Source: Acetobacteraceae bacterium
GTDB lineage: Bacteria > Pseudomonadota > Alphaproteobacteria > Acetobacterales > Acetobacteraceae
NCBI GenBank assembly: GCA_947476855.1
Contig: CANJSR010000292.1
Span: 1 to 6,478 of the forward strand
Direction: 5' to 3'
DNA: 6,478 nucleotides
This document shows positions 1 to 6,148 of this stretch, one piece after another. The notes below the pieces were generated by a model, which worked only from the letters and a program-made list of their open reading frames with translations, made no database searches and had not been told where the DNA came from. Every line of letters starts with the position of its first letter. Within the stretch, counting starts at the first letter, position 1. The translations under genes and the position numbers were made by a program.

Positions 1-1
1 C

Positions 2-781
2 CTGCGCTTCTTCAAGGGCGAGATCGTCACCGAGAAGACCGAGTGGTACAACTTCGTCGGTGCCCGGGCGCATATGCTGCCGTATTCACATCCGCATCCG
101 GAAGTGGCGGTTGTCAGCTCGGTCACGCCATCGGGCGGGCGGTTGGCGGGGAAGTACGACCTGTCGATGATCTGCGTCGCGGCGACCAACCCGTTCGGCT
201 ATGACGCGCTGGCGGCGAACTGGAAGATCGCCAACGACATCGCCGCCGAACACGGCCGGCAGATGGACCGGTCGCGGCTGCGCCTGGTCGGGCCGATGCA
301 TATCGCGGAAACGCGGGAGCAGGCCTTCAAGAACGTGAAGTACGGGTTCGAGCCGTACCTGAATTACCTGAACAACAACCAGCCCCGCTTCATCGTGCCG
401 CAGGGCCAGGACGCGGCGGAATGGTTCGTGGAGAACAAGTTCGGCGTGATCGGCACACCCGATGACGCGATCGCGCTGATCCAGCGGCTGTACGACAAGC
501 AGGGCGATTTCGGCGTGTTCCTCCAGCAGGTCCACAACTGGGCGGATTTCGAGGAGACCAAGCGCTCCTACGAGCTGTATCAGCGCTATGTGATTCCGCA
601 TTTCTCCAAGATGAACCAGCCGCGGATCGAATCGTTCGACTGGTGCGCGAACAACCGCGAGCTGCTGACCGAGAAGCGCACGACGGCGGCGAAGCTGATG
701 TTCGACAAGCACGAGGCGGAGATGCAGGCGAAGCAGGCGGAGGCGATGGTGCGTCCGAAGGCCGGCAAGGAAGCCTGGTAA
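2..781 (+). CDS. LLM class flavin-dependent oxidoreductase (luciferase-like monooxygenase), 5' end missing
   Basis: The reading frame is open from base 2 to the TAA at 779-781, giving 259 visible residues. Full-length relatives have roughly 370-390, so about a third is missing at the left edge. The ATG at 74 is internal (visible residue 25): the upstream segment LRFFKGEIVTEKTEWYNF already reads as this family. The following HPEVAVVSSVTPSGGRLAGKYDL (visible residues about 32-54, read in two parts) resembles the strand where this group binds FMN phosphate. Members use reduced flavin (FMNH2) supplied by a partner reductase to oxygenate small substrates; limonene 1,2-monooxygenase-like and alkanal monooxygenase-like proteins belong here. 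The substrate cannot be read from sequence. The last 45 or so residues are hydrophilic and rich in Lys, Glu and Ala, probably a helical tail. No flavin reductase gene is visible nearby. Family call is firm; function is not. Confidence 0.9.
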   Translation: MRFFKGEIVTEKTEWYNFVGARAHMLPYSHPHPEVAVVSSVTPSGGRLAGKYDLSMICVAATNPFGYDALAANWKIANDIAAEHGRQMDRSRLRLVGPMHIAETREQAFKNVKYGFEPYLNYLNNNQPRFIVPQGQDAAEWFVENKFGVIGTPDDAIALIQRLYDKQGDFGVFLQQVHNWADFEETKRSYELYQRYVIPHFSKMNQPRIESFDWCANNRELLTEKRTTAAKLMFDKHEAEMQAKQAEAMVRPKAGKEAW

Positions 782-795
782 CAAGGACGGCGCCT

Positions 796-816
796 CGGGT
801 CCCGTCACGCGACCCG
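796..816 (+). terminator. small hairpin 14 bases after the oxidoreductase stop (possible terminator)
   Basis: CGGGTC at 796-801 pairs perfectly with GACCCG at 811-816 around a 9-base loop. It lies just after the stop codon, where a terminator would be expected, but no T-run follows, so intrinsic termination is doubtful. A 6-bp GC stem is easily found by chance in DNA this GC-rich. Confidence 0.2.
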
Positions 817-828
817 CGGCTTGCCCAA

Positions 829-924
829 CCCCGTCATGCCGGGCGCAGGCCCGGCACCCACGACTTTCCCCTGTTCCTGACTGGGAAAGCCGTGGATGGC
901 GGACCTGCGTCCGGCATGACGGGG
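829..924. repeat. 96-base imperfect palindromic intergenic repeat element
   Basis: Left arm 829-870 and right arm 883-924 (42 bases each) are inverted copies matching at 37 of 42 positions, around a 12-base centre (871-882). Both ends read CCCCGTCATGCCGG inward. Each half holds its own small hairpin: TGCCGGGC (837-844) pairs with GCCCGGCA (849-856) around GCAG, and TGGCGGAC (897-904) pairs with GTCCGGCA (909-916) around CTGC with one mismatch. The GTCATGCC...CCACGACTTTCCC wording is of a kind I recall as dispersed intergenic repeats in many alphaproteobacteria. It sits between the oxidoreductase stop and the PhoD-like gene and could form a long stem in RNA from either strand. Roles such as transcript protection, termination or a nonautonomous mobile unit are inference. 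Confidence 0.85.
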
Positions 925-985
925 GCGCTGAACCACAGCGATCGAGCCGCCGAGAACGCAGTCGCCATCCCTACCATCCAAGCCC

Positions 986-990
986 AGGAG
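986..990 (+). promoter_or_regulatory. ribosome binding site of the PhoD-like gene
   Basis: AGGAG ends 8 bases before the ATG at 999. The in-frame TTG at 996 would leave only 5 bases, so the ATG is the better start. Confidence 0.75.
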
Positions 991-998
991 TCCCCTTG

Positions 999-2801
999 AT
1001 GCGTCGTTTCGTCCTGGCCTTGTCGGCCGCGGCCCTGGTCTCGGTCCCGGCCTTTGCGCAGCCACGCATCGACGCGATTGCCGCGGGGGACCCAACCGGG
1101 ACCTCCGCGATCCTGTGGGCGCGCGCGACGGATGCCGGAAAGCCGGTGACCGTGCGCCTGGAAATCGCCCCCGACCCGGGCTTTGCAACGATCGTCCACC
1201 GCGCCGCCCAACCCACGGTCCCGGACGATGATTTCACCGTGAAGATCCCGGTGGACGGGCTGCGGTCCGGCACCCGCTACCACTACCGGTTCTGCGCCGT
1301 GGTCTGCGATCCGGCCGATACCGGGCGCTTCAACACCGCGCCCGCCCCCGACCAGAAGGTGCGACTGCGCTTCGGCTTCACCGGCGACGCCGACGGCCGC
1401 TATCGTCCCTATCCGGCCGCGGCGAATATCGGTGACCGGGATCTCGATTTCTTCATCCTGCTGGGTGACGCGATGTACGAGGTCGCGGCCAAGGGCTCGC
1501 CCGCGACGATCCGCCTGACCGCGAACGCCACGCAGGCGGAAGCGGAACAGGGCTTGGCTGATTTCCTCCGCAAGTATCGGGAGAACAGCCTGGGCGTCAC
1601 CTCGGATGGCGCCACCGCGTTGACCGGCCAGCAGGGGCTGCGTCCGATGCGTCAGGCAACCGGTCACTACACCATGCTCGACAATCATGAGCTCGGGTCG
1701 GCCGACCTGCAGGCCGGCGGCGCCCCGCCCGGATCGCGGGGCTTCAACCTCGATCCCACGCTCGATACCAACGAAACCGGTCCCTTCAACAACCAGACCA
1801 TGGCATTCCGGGTGATGGAGAAGGCCGTCTACGCCTACCACCCGACCAGAATCGCCATCGCCGGCACGCCCGCGGCCGGCCTTCGGGTCACCGGCCCGAT
1901 CGTCGACCAGCCCTCCGATCCGCGCATGCACGCCACGCCGCGCAACTGGTTCGCGCAGCCCTGGGGCGCCCATGCCGTCTACATCCAGACCGATGGCCGC
2001 ACCTACCGCGATGCCCGCCTCGGCGCACCCAACGTCACCCCCTGGCCGAACGAGGAAACCGGTCCCCGCGCAGACAACCCCAAGCGCACCATGCTCGGCC
2101 GCACCCAGATGGCGTGGCTGAAGGCAACCCTTCTGGCCGAACAGCGGGCGGGGCGGACCTGGAAGTTCGTCGGCATCTCCTCCCCCATCGACCAGGCCGG
2201 ATCGGGGGAGCCGATCCTCAACAGCCGCTGGCCCGCGCCCGGCACCCAGAACCAGGACGGGAAATCATGGTTCGGCGGCTATCGGGCGGAACGCAACGAG
2301 TTGCTGGGCTTCATCGCCGAGAACGCCATCACCAACGTCGTGTTCCTGACCACCGACGATCACTTCGTGCGCGTGACGACCCTGCAGTACCAGACGCCGG
2401 CCGGAACGATGGCGCCGGTGCCGGCCACGTTCCAGATCGTCTCCGGCCCGATCGGCGCCGGCGGGCCGGATTTCTTCCCCGGCCACGACCAGGCCGCAGT
2501 CGAACGCGGACTCGCACTGCGCCAGGCCAGGCTCGCCGCGATGAACCAGCCGCCCACCGGCCTGCCCGCCGATTTCCCCGGCCTGACCGTCACCCATCGC
2601 CGCTTCGGACCGCAGGGCGGGCCGCCCCAGCCGATGGATTTCTTCATCCCCGACCAGTTCGCCTACTCGACCCTGGAAGTCGATCCGTCCGGCATCCTGA
2701 CGGTCGAGACCTTCGGGATCGACGCCTACAAGACCAATGTTTTCCCCGCGGCGCCGATCCCGGCGGAACGGGTCATGTCGTTCCGGATCGTGCCCCGGTA
2801 A
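999..2801 (+). CDS. secreted PhoD-like metallophosphatase (alkaline phosphatase D family)
   Basis: A 600-residue protein, close to the length of Bacillus PhoD. Residues 1-20 form a signal peptide: Arg2-Arg3, a hydrophobic core, then AFA with likely cleavage before Gln21. This points to the periplasm or outside. Residues about 22-118 look like the N-terminal fibronectin-like PhoD domain (AGDPTGTSAILWAR; LRSGTRYHYRF). The metallophosphatase core follows, with candidate metal-binding motifs GDAD (129-132), GDAMYE (156-161), LDNHE (227-231) and DDHF (453-456). VSGPIGAG is the usual late PhoD motif. The family hydrolyses phosphate mono- and diesters with a two-metal site, so phosphate scavenging is the natural role. 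I see no clear Pho box upstream. Odd points: Asp130 stands where PhoD normally has a metal-binding Cys, and LDNHE replaces the usual WDDHE. It is followed after 48 bases by the TPR gene in the same frame and strand. Confidence 0.9.
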   Translation: MRRFVLALSAAALVSVPAFAQPRIDAIAAGDPTGTSAILWARATDAGKPVTVRLEIAPDPGFATIVHRAAQPTVPDDDFTVKIPVDGLRSGTRYHYRFCAVVCDPADTGRFNTAPAPDQKVRLRFGFTGDADGRYRPYPAAANIGDRDLDFFILLGDAMYEVAAKGSPATIRLTANATQAEAEQGLADFLRKYRENSLGVTSDGATALTGQQGLRPMRQATGHYTMLDNHELGSADLQAGGAPPGSRGFNLDPTLDTNETGPFNNQTMAFRVMEKAVYAYHPTRIAIAGTPAAGLRVTGPIVDQPSDPRMHATPRNWFAQPWGAHAVYIQTDGRTYRDARLGAPNVTPWPNEETGPRADNPKRTMLGRTQMAWLKATLLAEQRAGRTWKFVGISSPIDQAGSGEPILNSRWPAPGTQNQDGKSWFGGYRAERNELLGFIAENAITNVVFLTTDDHFVRVTTLQYQTPAGTMAPVPATFQIVSGPIGAGGPDFFPGHDQAAVERGLALRQARLAAMNQPPTGLPADFPGLTVTHRRFGPQGGPPQPMDFFIPDQFAYSTLEVDPSGILTVETFGIDAYKTNVFPAAPIPAERVMSFRIVPR

Positions 2802-2812
2802 CACGAAAGCGC

Positions 2813-2840
2813 TTGCCTCGATGGGCGGAGGGTCGATAAA
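2813..2840 (+). promoter_or_regulatory. possible promoter close to the TPR gene start
   Basis: In the 48-base gap, TTGCCT (2813-2818) and GATAAA (2835-2840) are 16 bases apart and each matches the sigma-70 consensus at 4 of 6 positions. This short stretch is clearly more AT-rich than its surroundings. Initiation about 7 bases beyond the -10 box would fall almost on the ATG at 2850. The match is weak and could be chance. Confidence 0.22.
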
Positions 2841-2849
2841 GAACAAAAT

Positions 2850-4298
2850 ATGAACAATGCCCGCGTTCTTCCGCCCCGCCCCCGCCTTGCCCCTCCTGGC
2901 GGCAGGGACCTGATCGACGCCTGGACCCGCCTCGCCTTCACCCATCGGGAAGACGGGCGTCTGGATGATGCCGAACAGGCCGCCCGCCTCGCCTTGCAAC
3001 ACGCCCCGGACACGGCCGCCGCGCGCCACGTCCTGGGCATGGTGCATCACGACCGCAACCGCCTCGCCGAAGCCGAGGACAGTTTCCGCGGCGCCATCCG
3101 CATCAACCCCGAGGCGCCGGGCGCGTGGATCAATCTCGGCCTGATCCGCCACAAGCTGGGCGACCTGCCGGAAGCCGAGGCCTGCTATCGCGTCGCCGCC
3201 CGCCTCGGCGCGCCGATGTGGACCGTGGGCGGCAATCTCGGCCTGGTGCTGCTGGAGCAGTGCCGGGTGGAGGAAGCCGAACTCGCCTGCCGCATGGCGC
3301 TGGCCGAACGCCCGGACGACCCGGGACCGCGGCTGAACCTGGCGATGGTCCTCCTCCTCACCGGCCGCTTCACCGACGGCTGGGACGCCTATGAGGCTCG
3401 CCTGGACGTCGACCCCTGGCGCGTGCCGGCCCTGAATCCGGTGCTGAACCCGGCGGCGAGGCCGCTGACCGACCTGAAGGACGCGGTGGGCCACACCGTC
3501 CTGCTGCGCGCCGAACAGGGTTTCGGCGACACGCTGCAATTCTGCCGCTACGCGCCCCTGCTGGCCGAACGTGGCGCCACCGTCGTGCTGGAGGCGCCCG
3601 CGCCGCTGGTGCGCCTGCTGCGGTCGCTGCCCGGCGTGTCTCAGGTCGTGGCGACGGGGACGCCGATGCCCTGGTTCGACTTCCATTGCTGGCTCATGAG
3701 CCTGCCGCGCCTGTTCGGTACGGTGCTGGAAACGATCCCCGCCACGACCGCCTATCTCCGCTCCGATCCCGAATGGGTGGCGCCTTGGCACGAACGGCTG
3801 GCCAGCCTGCCCGGGCGGCGGATCGGGCTGGCCTGGGCCGGCGGGCAAAGGCCGGACAACCCACATGCCGCCGCGATCGACCGTCGCCGCTCCATTCCGC
3901 TGGAGGCATTGGCCCCGCTCGCGACGATCGGGGATTGCGGGTTCGTGTCGCTGTGCGTCGGCCGGGAGGGGACGCAGACCGACGAAAGCTGGATGTACGA
4001 TCCCGCCGCCCATATCGCGGATTTCGCGGATACGGCGGGGCTGATGGAGGGCCTGGACCTGGTGATCGCCGTCGATACGGCCGCGGCACATCTGGCCGGT
4101 GCGTTGGGGCGGCCGGTCTGGCTGCTCAACCGGCACGACACGTGCTGGCGCTGGCTGCGGGATCGCGACGACAGCCCCTGGTATCCGACGCTGCGCCAGT
4201 TCCGCCAGCCGGCGCCGGGCGACTGGGCCTCGGTCATCGCGCGTGTGGGGAACGCCCTGGCGCAGGAGACGTTCAGAACGGACGCACGATCACCATGA
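2850..4298 (+). CDS. tetratricopeptide-repeat protein with C-terminal GT-B (heptosyltransferase-like) domain
   Basis: A 482-residue, apparently cytoplasmic protein with no signal peptide. Residues about 22-157 form four TPR units of about 34 residues (signatures such as GRLDDAEQAARLAL, NRLAEAEDSFRGAI, GDLPEAEACYRVAA, CRVEEAELACRMAL), with a partial fifth ending near EARL (182-185). From about 215 the protein resembles the ADP-heptose:LPS heptosyltransferase (GT9) fold. QGFGDTLQF (223-231) takes the place of the glycine loop, with Asp227 at the heptosyltransferase catalytic-Asp position. AVDTAAAHLAGALGRPVWLL (407-426) matches the nucleotide-sugar-binding segment. The ending CWRWLRDRDDSPWYPT is typical of this TPR-GT group. 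Role is inferred: glycan or protein glycosylation, substrate unknown. The ATG at 2850 is the only usable start after the in-frame PhoD stop. The nearest purine-rich GGAGGG (2827-2832) is 17 bases away, too far for a normal ribosome site. The 3' end overlaps convergent hemJ by 26 bases. Confidence 0.92.
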   Translation: MNNARVLPPRPRLAPPGGRDLIDAWTRLAFTHREDGRLDDAEQAARLALQHAPDTAAARHVLGMVHHDRNRLAEAEDSFRGAIRINPEAPGAWINLGLIRHKLGDLPEAEACYRVAARLGAPMWTVGGNLGLVLLEQCRVEEAELACRMALAERPDDPGPRLNLAMVLLLTGRFTDGWDAYEARLDVDPWRVPALNPVLNPAARPLTDLKDAVGHTVLLRAEQGFGDTLQFCRYAPLLAERGATVVLEAPAPLVRLLRSLPGVSQVVATGTPMPWFDFHCWLMSLPRLFGTVLETIPATTAYLRSDPEWVAPWHERLASLPGRRIGLAWAGGQRPDNPHAAAIDRRRSIPLEALAPLATIGDCGFVSLCVGREGTQTDESWMYDPAAHIADFADTAGLMEGLDLVIAVDTAAAHLAGALGRPVWLLNRHDTCWRWLRDRDDSPWYPTLRQFRQPAPGDWASVIARVGNALAQETFRTDARSP

Positions 4299-4725
4299 TG
4301 ACGATGATCATCAGCAGGACGGTCGGGACCTCATTCGCGACGCGGTAGAATTTGTGGGATTTGGTGTTCTTGTCGTCCATGAACATCCGCCGCCACTTCG
4401 ACATCGCGCCATGGAAGCCGGCCATCAGGATCACGGCGGTGAGTTTCACGTGCCACCAGTCCGATGACCAGTCGATGACCCCGGGTGTCAGGACCAGCAT
4501 CGTGCCGAACACCCAGGTCGCGATCATGGCGGGGTTGATGATCTGCTTCAGCAGCCGCCATTCCATCACCTTGAACCGCTCGCTTTCGGCCGAACCGGGG
4601 GCGAGTTCGCAGTGATAGACGAACAACCGGGGCAGATAGAACATCCCGGCCATCCAGGCGACCATGCTGATGACGTGCAGCGCCTTCGTCCACGGATAGA
4701 CCCAGATCAGGGCGTCAATCGTCAC
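4273..4725 (-). CDS. hemJ: protoporphyrinogen IX oxidase HemJ
   Basis: A 150-residue membrane protein of full family length. HemJ oxidises protoporphyrinogen IX to protoporphyrin IX, the penultimate step of heme synthesis, in the inner membrane of bacteria lacking HemG or HemY. Four hydrophobic segments are visible at about 13-36, 62-80, 94-108 and 133-147. Family hallmarks include WTKALHVISMVAWMAGMFYLPRLFVYH (12-38, quoted in two halves: Lys14, His17, then the FYLPRLFVYH end), WWHVKL (90-95), and RVANEVPT (128-135). The start is GTG at 4725-4723, overlapping the upstream HAD gene's TGA as GTGA; the latter's last codons supply a ribosome site. This coupling implies expression as the last gene of the minus-strand operon. 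In related bacteria I recall hemJ beside hemE, hemH or rho, so this setting is atypical. The stop lies inside the convergent TPR gene. Confidence 0.95.
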   Translation of the reverse strand: MTIDALIWVYPWTKALHVISMVAWMAGMFYLPRLFVYHCELAPGSAESERFKVMEWRLLKQIINPAMIATWVFGTMLVLTPGVIDWSSDWWHVKLTAVILMAGFHGAMSKWRRMFMDDKNTKSHKFYRVANEVPTVLLMIIVIMVIVRPF

Positions 4726-5441
4726 GCTTGGTTCTCCAGCGCCAGACGCAGAAGGTCCGGCAGGTCGTGCATGGAATGGAAGGGCGTCGCGCCCGCGTCG
4801 CGCAACCTGCCACCTTCGCCGCCCGGACTGAACCCCAGGCAGTCCATGCCGGCGGCAACCGCTGCCCGCACGCCGGCCAGCGAGTCCTCGATCACCACGC
4901 AGGCGGCCGGATCAATGCCCTCCGCCCGCGCCGCCGCCAGGAAGACATCGGGCGCCGGCTTGCCCCTGCCGCCGGCGGCGATGATCTCATCCGCGCTGTG
5001 CATCCGGCCCGCCACGACATCCAGCAGCCCGTTGCGGCCGAACTTCGCGGCCATCTCGGCGTGGGAGGAGTTGGACGCGATCCGCCAGGGCAGCCCCAGC
5101 GCGGTGGTCGCGAGCAGGGCCTGCGGGGCACCGGGGATGGGTTCGGCCTCGGCCGCCATCACCGCGACCACGCGTCCCACCAGTCGGTCCACCCAGTCGT
5201 GCGCCAAGGCACGCCCGATCCGCTCCTCCACGACCGGCTTCATGTCGTGGAAGGACAGGCCGATGAAGCGGTGTTCCGCCTCCTCGGTCGTGATGGTCCA
5301 GCCGAGGGCGCTCAGGTCCTCGGCCACCACGCGGTTGCAGATCGTCTCACTGTCGATCAGCACGCCGTCGCAGTCATAGATGACCATGGCCAGCGGCGGG
5401 CGGATGGACCGCCGCCGCAGCCAGGAAGCCGGATCACGCAT
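4722..5441 (-). CDS. HAD family hydrolase, beta-phosphoglucomutase-like phosphatase
   Basis: A 239-residue cytoplasmic phosphatase with all four HAD motifs. Motif I is DCDGVLID, with nucleophile Asp23 and acid/base Asp25. Motif II is Ser123 in IASNSSH. Motif III is Lys161 in GKPAPD. Motif IV is Glu185-Asp186 in VIEDS. Residues about 33-105 form the helical cap typical of subfamily I, as in beta-phosphoglucomutase, phosphoglycolate and sugar-phosphate phosphatases. The enzyme takes phosphate from a small phosphorylated metabolite through a phospho-aspartate and needs Mg2+; the substrate cannot be deduced. The start is uncertain. The ATG at 5441 gives an 18-residue Arg-rich extension (MRDPASWLRRRSIRPPLA) before Met19, and a start at Met19 (5387) would give the more usual distance to motif I. 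Neither has a clear ribosome site. The first ATG lies 5 bases after the hydrolase stop, which suits translational reinitiation. The 3' end overlaps hemJ. Confidence 0.93.
   Translation of the reverse strand: MRDPASWLRRRSIRPPLAMVIYDCDGVLIDSETICNRVVAEDLSALGWTITTEEAEHRFIGLSFHDMKPVVEERIGRALAHDWVDRLVGRVVAVMAAEAEPIPGAPQALLATTALGLPWRIASNSSHAEMAAKFGRNGLLDVVAGRMHSADEIIAAGGRGKPAPDVFLAAARAEGIDPAACVVIEDSLAGVRAAVAAGMDCLGFSPGGEGGRLRDAGATPFHSMHDLPDLLRLALENQA
4734..4737 (-). promoter_or_regulatory. ribosome binding site of hemJ inside the HAD gene
   Basis: On the minus strand GGAG lies 8 bases before the GTG of hemJ. It supports the GTG start and coupling to the upstream gene. Confidence 0.65.
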
Positions 5442-5446
5442 GGTGC

Positions 5447-6136
5447 TCAGCCGGCCAGCAGATGCCCGGTCAGTTCATCCGGCATGGTCAGCATCGGGTA
5501 GTGGCCGGTGTCCATCTCGATCCACTTGGCCTTGAGCCGAGCGCAGGAGCGACGCTGGTGGGCTTCGCCGGGGTTGGGCGCCTGGCGGCACCAGATCACC
5601 GCCGCATCCCAGCTCATGTCCCAGAAATCCGTCAACACGACGGGTGTCTCCGAGCAGCCGATCGGATGCGGCGTATAGCGGTCGAGCGCCCAGGCCATCG
5701 TCGCGGGGTCCAGCCCCTCGAACAGTTTCGTCTCGGCGTCCTCTCGCGACGGGCCGGATGCGAGGCCGGTCGCCGGCGGGCCGGGGCGCTTGACGATGTC
5801 GCGGGTCCGTTCCCCATGGAAAAGCGCCAGGGCATCGACCAGCACCAGCCGCTTGATCCGGTGGCGCATCAGTTCCGCGGCCCGGTTGGCGATCATCCCG
5901 CCCGAGCTTGTGCCGACCATCACGACGTCGTTCAGGTCTTCGTAGAACAGCAGGTCCGCGACCTCATTCGCCATCGACGTCGTGTCGATGCCGGGGCGGA
6001 GTTGGCCGCGGCGTTCGCCACAACCCTCCATCGTCGGGGCGTAGACGGTGTGCCCGGCGGCGCGCAGGCGAGATGCCACGCGTTGCCAGATCCAGCCGCC
6101 CTGGAACGATCCGTGGACCAGAACGTAGTTCGTCAT
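5447..6136 (-). CDS. alpha/beta hydrolase (esterase/hydroxynitrile-lyase-like)
   Basis: A 229-residue, probably cytoplasmic protein of one alpha/beta-hydrolase domain. It opens with the oxyanion-hole segment LVHGSFQGGWIW (6-17), then APTMEGCGER (33-42). The nucleophile elbow is GTSSG (75-79) with Ser77 as nucleophile, and the C-terminal DTGHYPML (209-216) carries the catalytic His212. Layout and length resemble the plant-type methyl-esterase/hydroxynitrile-lyase group and its many bacterial relatives. An ester or related small molecule is the likely substrate, but which is unknown. The usual catalytic acid after strand 7 is not evident: that loop reads WCRQAPNPGEAHQRR with no Asp. Asp101 at the end of strand 6, or Glu191, are candidates. 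A strong ribosome site, AGGAGGA, precedes the ATG. The gene lies 12 bases after the permease stop and 5 bases before the HAD start, so it is co-transcribed with both. Confidence 0.93.
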   Translation of the reverse strand: MTNYVLVHGSFQGGWIWQRVASRLRAAGHTVYAPTMEGCGERRGQLRPGIDTTSMANEVADLLFYEDLNDVVMVGTSSGGMIANRAAELMRHRIKRLVLVDALALFHGERTRDIVKRPGPPATGLASGPSREDAETKLFEGLDPATMAWALDRYTPHPIGCSETPVVLTDFWDMSWDAAVIWCRQAPNPGEAHQRRSCARLKAKWIEMDTGHYPMLTMPDELTGHLLAG

Positions 6137-6140
6137 TGTT

Positions 6141-6147
6141 TCCTCCT
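6141..6147 (-). promoter_or_regulatory. strong ribosome binding site of the alpha/beta hydrolase
   Basis: AGGAGGA on the minus strand ends 4 bases before the ATG at 6136. It almost touches the stop codon of the upstream permease (6151-6149), as in a tightly packed operon, and it is the best ribosome site in the window. Confidence 0.8.
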
Positions 6148-6148
6148 G

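Noticed and set aside
74..781. ATG at 74 as the true start of the oxidoreductase
   Set aside because: The same frame stays open to the left edge, and its translation there continues the family sequence, so the gene is cut by the window rather than short.
829..924. Palindrome as a classic intrinsic terminator or CRISPR unit
   Set aside because: No T-run follows either arm, and there is only one inverted pair with no regularly spaced direct repeats, so repeat element is the safer call.
782..998. Pho box or riboswitch upstream of the phosphatase
   Set aside because: I found no tandem CTGTCAT-like direct repeats with the required spacing and no known riboswitch core. The single GTCAT matches belong to the palindrome arms.
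643..999. Plus-strand frame bridging the oxidoreductase end and the spacer
   Set aside because: It lies out of frame within a real gene, then runs through the inverted repeat, and its product has no family resemblance.
834..1973. Open minus-strand frame of 379 codons
   Set aside because: It covers the palindromic repeat and runs antisense to the signal peptide and core of the PhoD-like gene. Its low-complexity Gly/Arg/Val composition marks it as a shadow.
2265..4136. Open minus-strand frame of 623 codons opposite the phosphatase and TPR genes
   Set aside because: It is antisense to two well-supported genes. Its product is Arg/Gly/His-rich without recognisable motifs, and long antisense frames are expected where third codon positions are nearly all G or C.
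4612..5501. Overlapping plus-strand frames opposite hemJ, the HAD gene and the hydrolase end
   Set aside because: They are antisense to genes with complete catalytic motifs. Their products are Ser/Arg/Pro-rich or Arg/Gly/His-rich without domains.
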